Below are positions 58,313 through 64,000 of a DNA stretch of 64,000 nucleotides, piece after piece. The DNA lies in the NCBI GenBank assembly GCA_029851415.1, contig CM056742.1, positions 75,940,748 to 76,004,747 on the forward strand, written 5' to 3'. The notes under the pieces were generated by a model, which was not told the origin of the DNA, made no database searches, and saw only the letters and a program-made list of their open reading frames with translations. Source of the DNA: Eretmocerus hayati (Eukaryota > Arthropoda > Insecta > Hymenoptera > Aphelinidae). Numbering within the stretch: the stretch's first letter is position 1; the number at the start of each line of letters is the position of its first letter. The translations under genes were made by a program, and so were the position numbers.

Positions 58313-58919
58313 CCCACGATTCAAAGTATAGAGACTCGTCGTCTTCTTCTCCTTTTTCGGGTATGTTGGCCGTTTTGAGGTTCTTGGCTTTTTTCTGGGG
58401 GCCATGGATGGTTGTTTCTCGTATTTGTGTCTGCAGCCACGAGCGTAATTTGTGGACATAGAGAAGAGCACAGGCGAATCCTAGTCTCATGCCGTGGTAG
58501 GAACAATGATGTTCATCTGTTCATGTGAGAGTTTTGAAAGATGGACAACTGTAGTCTTCCAAGTTGATGATATGTCTGCCTAAAACACCTTCGAGTGGTC
58601 GAGCTTTTTGGTAGCCACGCACGTGGACATTTTGAGCGCCGCTACAAGTAATCCGGAGACTTTTGTAAACATCTTCTAGCACTGATTCGCCCCTCCACCA
58701 CTCTAGGCCGTGATGTGTCACTAAGAAAAGTGAGTTTGTCGAAATAATGTTGCCGCAAAATTCGTTGAATTGATGCGGAGGTTTCACAATCCAGTGCGAT
58801 GATAAATTGCCATTCAGAGCCGAGATAGCAATTTCTTTAGGTAGGAAAGCACCATTCTTGTCGTGGAAAGCTTGGATGTCGATGATGAAATCTTTGCACT
58901 CTATGGTGGCTCTGGACAA
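58182..58919 (-). pseudogene. Conserved unknown protein of the virion cluster, internal TGA
   Basis: The first part (58,919-58,521) has a FIIDIQAFHD start, PKEIAISAL, HWIVKPPHQF, HHGLEWW and HIINLEDYSCPSF segments. After a TGA at 58,521-58,523 the same frame continues with a CSYHG...ACALLYVHKL segment, which together with CPSF looks like a C/H metal-binding tail, and an acidic end. Proteins with this wording accompany insect Polinton-like capsid genes; I recall no established function. The D-x-Q start might suggest an RNase H/exonuclease-like fold, but this is weak. The TGA is most simply a nonsense mutation. Confidence 0.65.
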
Positions 58920-59043
58920 GTGGTGGAGTCACTCGCGTTCGAAGACTTCCTAGAGATGACTGACCGTTGTCGTAAAGGTGTGTGTTTGAATCCCCCTTCG
59001 GTGGTATGGGCGTGTTCGAGGGGGGTGCGCAGGAGTTGACGAT

Positions 59044-60356
59044 CTATGAACCGTAGTCCATAATGACTTGACGAGTCGATACTATTTCCAGGATATTGTC
59101 GAACTCGGCGTATACGATACAATTGATTGTCTCTGTGAGGGCTTTGTCGAATCGGACTTCGATTCTAACATTACCGTGACGAACACATGACCAGTGGGTG
59201 CCACAATGAGGGGACATGTCGGGTGTTAGATCGAATGCGAACAAACAGTAGCCGTTTGGATAATCTGTTCTGTCTATGCCCGTACCCTCGCCCGAAAAAT
59301 GGATTCCGTTACCGGAGAATAGGATGTGGTACGCCTCAATGTAGAGCGGGGATGCACTTTTGAAGCTTGGTTGTAACGCCTTGCTGGGTATCTGCTTTCC
59401 ATCGACGTATAGGGAGAGATAGTTCATTGAATAGTTTTGGAAATTGAATGGATTTTTCTTGCGGTCACCCTAAAGGCTTTAGTATCGACAAATCCTAAGA
59501 TTATGCGCTTTGGTAGATTCCCTAAGATGACATTTTTTATGCAATCGCCGAGTGCACCACTGTGCAGGGTGAAAAATTTGACTTCCGAGCGGGTGATGGG
59601 ATATTCAGCTGTTGTAGTAGCCAAGGTTTCCGCATGAGCGATCAGCACTCCAGGGTTGATTTTCGTGCGGTCCATCAGAAGAGTGGCATCGGTGATGTTT
59701 ACGGTGTACTTGGTATCTGATGCATCCATCAGGCAGAAAGCATCTTTTGAGCGCACGAGCCTGATTCTCACGTCCACCATATTAAGTAGGAGTCTATTTT
59801 GGTTGTAAACATCACCGTATAAATGACCTATCAGTTCCACAGTTTTACCTCCATTCACGAATTTCTGTCTAGTGATGAGCCCTTCATTTTTCCCACTATC
59901 GGGTAGTTCGTCTATCTCATCGGCAACATCAGCAGCCCACAGAGATGTAGTGAGATGTGATTCTTTTGCATCGGGCCCGTAGTTCAATAGAGTTTCGATG
60001 TATGCTCTGTATGGATATGCATTGTTGGCTGGCGGAACATGCTTCTGATTGAAATAAACATCCACTTGGCTGAATAAGGAATGTAAGAAGTTGTTCACTG
60101 GAGCTACTTTCTTATCGGTTACCTGCGTGTACGGTGTAATTTGCATATTGAGTTTGAGCATGGTGTGGGCCAGATCCAGATAGTCTTCACCCGTCCCGCT
60201 GACCAGGAACTCGATGACGCCATGATCCGATAGAGGTGTCAATGGCTTGTATTCGATGCACGATGTTCCTTCGATCGTTGTCTGGGTCATAGAAAGCGTG
60301 AAAAGATCGACTTCGGATTTGATGCACTCACAGCTTGATTGATGTAGTAACGCCAT
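59044..60356 (-). pseudogene. Double-jelly-roll major capsid protein (F54H12.2-like), frameshifted
   Basis: The frame starts at ATG 60,356, one base after the pX-like stop. Its N-terminal part has SxxEYxPLTPLSDHGVIEFLVSGTGEDYLDL-type wording of which SDHGVIEF and GEDYLDL are visible, then HSLFSQVDVYFNQK and ALLNYG-like (TLLNYGPDAKESHL) segments. This is the protein annotated in animals as F54H12.2-like, recognised as Polinton/adintovirus hexon. Near 59,460-59,475 a one-base change shifts the frame. The second jelly roll continues to 59,044 (YLSLYVDGKQIPSK, YPNGYCLFAFDL, IVYAEFDNILEI). Combined length is near 440, normal for the family. The copy cannot make full-length capsid without a frameshift. 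Confidence 0.82.
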
Positions 60357-60357
60357 T

Positions 60358-60903
60358 TTAACTGAAAATGTCAGCTATAGTACTCGTATTTCTCTTCTTC
60401 CGCAAGGATCTAGCACGAGTTTTCAACTTTCTCAGTTTTTGCCCCTTCTTTTTAGTCAGTCTCTTGAGTTTTGTAGGGCGCTTCTTGTTCCGTTTACTGG
60501 ATCTCTTGGCACCCACCCTTTTGCGTGTTCGAGCACTACGAACCAACTGTGATCCGCGTCGCGCAACCAGGGATTTATAGCCAGAGCCGCCCATTACCTC
60601 TGCTAGTTTAGCCGTAGCCTTACGTGTCAATATTTTTCCCGACTCTGCGGCACGATTCTTGAGGGTGTCTCTGAATGACATATTATTCTCCCCCACATCG
60701 TCCAATACGTTAATACCTCTTCTGAAGGCTTCTCTCCCTACAACTTGTGCACCTCTGGTTAAAAATGGAATCGCTTGTCGAAGGAGACCGCTCAGAAAAG
60801 CACAAATGCCGTGGCCGGGTTGGTTCCTAGACCCGACAAATACGTCATCGACTCCACGCCCGCCCCCTCCATCTTGACCCGCGTAACTGCCGTAATGACT
60901 CAT
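60358..60903 (-). CDS. Basic pX-like virion core/minor protein
   Basis: 181 residues with a Gly-rich start (GQDGGGGRGVDDVFVGS), a GxGICAFLSGLLRQAIPFL amphipathic segment, then VVGREAFRRGINVLDD and SFRDTLKNRAAESG. The long Lys/Arg-rich tail (residues about 125-172) ends in SxxxDIF. This layout matches proteins placed between penton and hexon in adintoviruses and compared with adenovirus pX/pVI, which condense DNA or help membrane disruption. The start is two bases after the penton fragment's stop. The frame is intact. The family is inferred from remembered wording and position. Confidence 0.75.
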   Translation of the reverse strand: MSHYGSYAGQDGGGGRGVDDVFVGSRNQPGHGICAFLSGLLRQAIPFLTRGAQVVGREAFRRGINVLDDVGENNMSFRDTLKNRAAESGKILTRKATAKLAEVMGGSGYKSLVARRGSQLVRSARTRKRVGAKRSSKRNKKRPTKLKRLTKKKGQKLRKLKTRARSLRKKRNTSTIADIFS

Positions 60904-60905
60904 GA

Positions 60906-61166
60906 TTAAAATTCACGTTCGAAATGAAGTGTTATAGTCAGAGTTCCAAACTCGAATGCTATGGGATCAGCGAAGGCGTCCTTTATAACGATGTCTATTA
61001 TCTGGAATTTATTGTTGATCAGAGGCGTGTGAGTGCACGGAGTGTATCTTTTCACTATTGTATTGCCGTAATTATATGTTTTTGCGTCGATATTTACGAT
61101 ACGTAGTAGGGGAACGTTCGCGTCACCAACCATACAAGGTTCACAGATATTCCTATAAATGAATAG
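60906..61166 (-). pseudogene. Penton/minor capsid protein, C-terminal fragment
   Basis: The frame just after TAA 61,167-61,169 carries a LFIY...EP(C)MVGDANVPLLRIV segment, which corresponds to the VGD-x(3)-PLLR region of Polinton minor capsid (single-jelly-roll) proteins. It ends with IxFEFGTLTITLHF, a typical terminal strand. Only about 86 residues remain of a protein usually several times longer. ATTTATAG just inside the fragment could also be a splice acceptor, so an upstream exon cannot be excluded. Confidence 0.65.
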
Positions 61167-61412
61167 TTAATCTCGAATAGCTCGTGCTAAACTAGCTGCA
61201 TGCACACCGACTTCCATAATATCGATCAGATTTTCATCATCATCTCCGGTATCGGGCACGGGTTTCGTAACGGACCCGTGCTCAAACCCTGAAATGCGTT
61301 TGACAGCTCTCGATAAAATCACTGCTCCTTGGACCTTGTTCCCCACCGAAGGCTTGTAGTGCCGAATGCTCACGTATCCCCCTTGATCATCGTAGGAGAA
61401 TTTCTGGAGCAT
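61167..61412 (-). CDS. Unassigned 81-codon frame upstream of the penton fragment
   Basis: ATG at 61,412, ending at TAA 61,167-61,169, in the same frame as the penton fragment. It is acidic toward the end (PDTGDDDENLIDIMEV) with HAASLARAIRD last. I do not recognise it; it could be a small virion-cluster gene, an altered penton part, or chance. Confidence 0.3.
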   Translation of the reverse strand: MLQKFSYDDQGGYVSIRHYKPSVGNKVQGAVILSRAVKRISGFEHGSVTKPVPDTGDDDENLIDIMEVGVHAASLARAIRD

Positions 61413-61696
61413 TTCTCCTTTATAGAGCCTGAATAAGCTTTTATTGATTGCGTCGACAAGTGACTGTATGTTTCTATATACAATATGGGGGAAATACTCG
61501 CAGTCTTCTCAGCCCATATTTTGGGAATTTTAGGGTCAATAGGGGACTTTTGAGCGGAAAATGAGGGACAAATAAGGGACAAGATAACATTTTTTTGGAT
61601 GGAAAATATGATTTTTTGGGACTGAGTTTTATCAGACACCAATGAACGTTTGTATACTCAGCTCATAACAGGAGGTGAAAAGCGCCGAGACATGTA
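61413..61696. other. Gap between virion cluster and Tc1-type element
   Basis: AT-rich, with repeated AGGGACAAATAAGGGACAAG words. No gene or terminal repeat recognised. The last two bases are the TA flank of the next element. Confidence 0.45.
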
Positions 61697-63851
61697 CAGT
61701 ACCCGTCGAAATTAATGGAACACGCATCCCCACTGAAAATGCTCACGTACGGCGGGACGTGCAGCGGGACGTCAGACGGGACATGCGGCGGGACGTACCG
61801 CTGGACGTCCGGCGGGTGGTGACCGATATGGTCGATTTCCTCACCACCTGCCGCACGTCCCGTCTGACGTCCCGCCGTACGTTCCGTAAATAGAAAGTGA
61901 GTGGCAAAATTGATTCTTTGGGATGCATCCTAGGAAGACTAAGATGAGATACCGGATAATACTAGAGTAACGTATCATGTACGGCGTAGTAGATTGAAGG
62001 TATACTCGAGTGAATCGAACATTGAACAGTTACCACCCCTTTGTCAAACATAGTGATATGAATTAGTCATCATTCATGAGGTGAGAGCTATTCTGTCCGA
62101 ATGAGTGCGACAAACCAGACCTTGAAGATAAACAAATCATCAATCATCAGTTGATGAATTATGTATCAAATCATATGTTCTCAAATTGAGGAAAAAACGC
62201 GAATTTAATCATCAGTAACCTCATTATCCACATTCTGGGGTCTGAAAAGAAATTTTTGCATTCATTTCTGGTATTGTATCTCGCGGAAAATAAGAATCGC
62301 AATCTTAGATAATGTTATAGTTCCTCATTTGATTCAATCATATCTCACAGATCATGTGCATGCAAATGCATCGTTATGAAAATGAATCACAAGAAAATAA
62401 ATGGATCAATCAACAGATTCAGATGACACAATATATAAAAATCACGTATCACAATAGATCGCATGTGTAAAAAAATCAATGAGAGCTCTCTGGTAACAGG
62501 TTCTCCATGAGTATGAGTCAAGAATTCTCAAGGAAATGAGAATCTTATCGCACGGCACAATCGTGTCACTACGGTTTTCAACTATGATTGGGGGAATATA
62601 TCTCAAGTATACGGTATTCACAATGTTGATCATTCCGGAAGGACCCGCTGTCACCCCACTAAAAATGGGTGGCCGCCCAGGCGGGCACCAGGGCAGGCGC
62701 CCGGGAGGTAGCATGAAATCAATTATAGAGTCGGCCACCCGGCCCCAAAATTTTTTTTTTTGAAAAATCGATTCTCATATTTATGTTTTCCCGAAATCCC
62801 GAAAGATTCGTGGTATATGCAGTACATGATGATTACAACTGAATTCGTTTGTTCACATTGGATCTATCCCTTGATCTGAAGGGTACTATTACATGGTGTT
62901 GTTATCATACACTTATAGACTTTGTTGCATTATAAGTCCCGCCGCACGTCCCGTCTGACGTTCTGCTGCACGTCCCGCCGTACGTGAGCATTTTCAGTGG
63001 AGATACCTTCACTAAAACAGCGATTACTCGGACGTCCTTGGGTCTACGGCAACTTTACAAAAAGCATTCGAGAGATGAGAAAAAAAACTATCAATTAGTG
63101 TCTTCCAAAAATTTTTTCAACCCAAGACTCATGTTCTTGATTGGCTCCGAAAAGTGAAAAATTCTTCTTTTCCATCAATCATCGATCATTTATCGGGAAA
63201 TTACGATAGCGTGAAAACCCTCACGAGATCTTGTAGCTCTTCCCAAGACCTTCAAAATCGTTTTTTTTTATACATTAGTCTACAGTTTTTTGCACCCGAG
63301 TTACGAGCGATCAAGTGAGAGTAAATTTACAGCGTTGAAGGTAGCGGAGATAAATGCGTAACCCATGATTTCGACGTAGGATCTACTGAAAATCATGAAA
63401 CATGAATCAGTTATGTTTTAGAATGCACTCGAAATGACCTCAGACAGCTTGAAGAAGAAAAATCTCATACCCCTAGATCACCAGTACCCTCGACCCGCAC
63501 CAACTTCTCTTTGCCAGATCACTCGTAATTCGGATGACAAAAACCGTAGAGTAATGTATAAAGAACGATTTCAAAGGTCTTGGAAAGAGCTACAAGATCC
63601 CACAAGGATTTTGCGCTATCATGATTTCCCAATGAATGGTCGATGATTGAGAGAGATGGAAAATCTTTCGTTTTTCGGAGCCAAGTAAAACCATGAATTT
63701 TGGGTTGAAAAAATTTTCGAAACCCATAGATTGATAGCTTTCCTTCTCATCTTTCAAATGCTCTTTGTAAAATTGCCGTAGATCCAAGGACGTCTGAGTA
63801 ATCGCAGTTTTAGTGAAGGTATGCGTGTTCCATTAATTTCGACGGGTACTG
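61697..63851. mobile_element. Tc1/mariner-type nonautonomous element with nested palindrome
   Basis: The ends are exact 31-base inverted repeats beginning CAGTACCCGTCGAAATTAAT and TA stands on both sides, the classical Tc1/mariner arrangement. Bases 63,003-63,250 are an inverted copy of about 63,570-63,822, so the original element was a palindrome of about 0.88 kb. A second palindrome (about 61,727-63,002) was inserted 31 bases from its left end. No transposase is present. Confidence 0.85.
61727..63002. mobile_element. Nested palindrome with CGGGACGT repeats
   Basis: Ends CCCCACTGAAAATGCTCACG and the inverse CGTGAGCATTTTCAGTGG, followed by tandem and inverted GCGGGACGT / ACGTCCCGC words at 61,750-61,870 and 62,938-62,980. 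The words make frames of the type RRDVQRDVRRD, which are not real proteins. The middle, 61,890-62,930, is AT-rich with a GC-rich patch of CGCCCAGGCGGGC words at about 62,665-62,715. Confidence 0.7.
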
Positions 63852-64000
63852 TAACTACAAATCATTCTCTTTTATATCACCAGAATTTGGGTCGGGGGTC
63901 AGAGATTTTTTTCCAACCCTTAGTAGAATTGGATACATGTTGTGGAGAAATGTGAGGTGCACATGAGTTCCAAAGCCCCGAAAGTAGTCCGTGCTATTTT
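63852..64000. other. Right edge of window
   Basis: Starts with the TA flank of the preceding element. No feature recognised. Confidence 0.4.

Larger units (their letters stand above)
57720..61412 (-). mobile_element. Polinton/adintovirus-like virion gene cluster, partial
   Basis: Minus-strand order: penton/minor-capsid fragment, basic pX-like protein, double-jelly-roll major capsid, unknown zinc-binding-type protein, adenain-like protease. Spacing is virus-like: two bases between the first two stop/start pairs and one base between the next. Polintons (Mavericks) and adintoviruses also carry protein-primed polymerase B, a packaging ATPase and a retroviral-type integrase. None is in the window, and the penton is cut at its N-terminal side. 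Major capsid and unknown protein are broken; pX and protease look intact. This is an old integrated copy, not a complete element. Confidence 0.82.

Noticed and set aside
58901..59122. 73-codon frame between major capsid and unknown protein
   Set aside because: Overlaps the major-capsid C-terminus in another frame and has no motif.
61675..61928. Frames reading RRDV repeats on both strands
   Set aside because: Produced by GCGGGACGT tandem words; low complexity and palindromic.

Overview
The window looks like insect nuclear DNA, plausibly hymenopteran, although the order is only a guess. The evidence is eukaryotic throughout: spliced reading frames with GT-AG and GC-AG introns, BEL/Pao and Copia LTR retrotransposons, a Tc1/mariner-superfamily transposase, a TRIM-like element, tRNA-derived repeats and a Polinton/adintovirus-like capsid cluster. 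I see no host gene that I can name. Almost every base belongs to nested mobile elements, many of them long inverted repeats (foldback structure).

Layout. 1-7,727: 3' part of a plus-strand BEL/Pao element (BEL-A), broken by a 3.7-kb foldback element in pol, and by a 172-bp MITE and a second foldback in its 3' untranslated region. 7,743-15,148: a complete but mutated minus-strand BEL/Pao element (BEL-B) with two 340-bp LTRs, lying tail to tail with BEL-A. 15,424-41,510: a 26-kb mirror-image structure with arms of about 10 kb around a 6-kb spacer, ending exactly at TA dinucleotides on both sides. Its spacer encodes an apparently intact five-exon DDE transposase. Its arms hold satellite-like arrays rich in a CGCGTACGCG palindrome, ~375-bp tandem units, a TRIM-like retroelement and a 3-kb foldback inside the TRIM LTR. 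41,511-43,568: unassigned sequence with a possible hammerhead-type motif. 43,569-57,247: an element with inverted ends of about 0.7 kb that carry an exon-like GC-rich segment. It was later hit by a CCCTATTG-ended element (itself holding a foldback) and by an 8.5-kb Copia element. 57,720-61,412: a minus-strand virion-gene cluster (protease, unknown protein, double-jelly-roll major capsid, pX-like basic protein, penton/minor-capsid fragment) without polymerase, integrase or ATPase. 61,697-63,851: a Tc1/mariner-type nonautonomous element with another palindrome inserted near its left end.

How the parts relate. The layers can be ordered by what interrupts what: BEL-A then its foldbacks; the 26-kb structure's arms then TRIM then the 3-kb foldback; the 43.6-57.2 kb element then Copia. 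The retroelement and capsid genes are mostly broken by in-frame stops or single-base shifts. The transposase at the centre of the 26-kb palindrome is the exception: five exons join in one open frame with three catalytic aspartates. That combination is the strongest candidate for something undescribed: a giant, long-armed Tc1/mariner-superfamily transposon with satellite-like subterminal repeats. All comparisons here were made by eye, without alignment or database searches.
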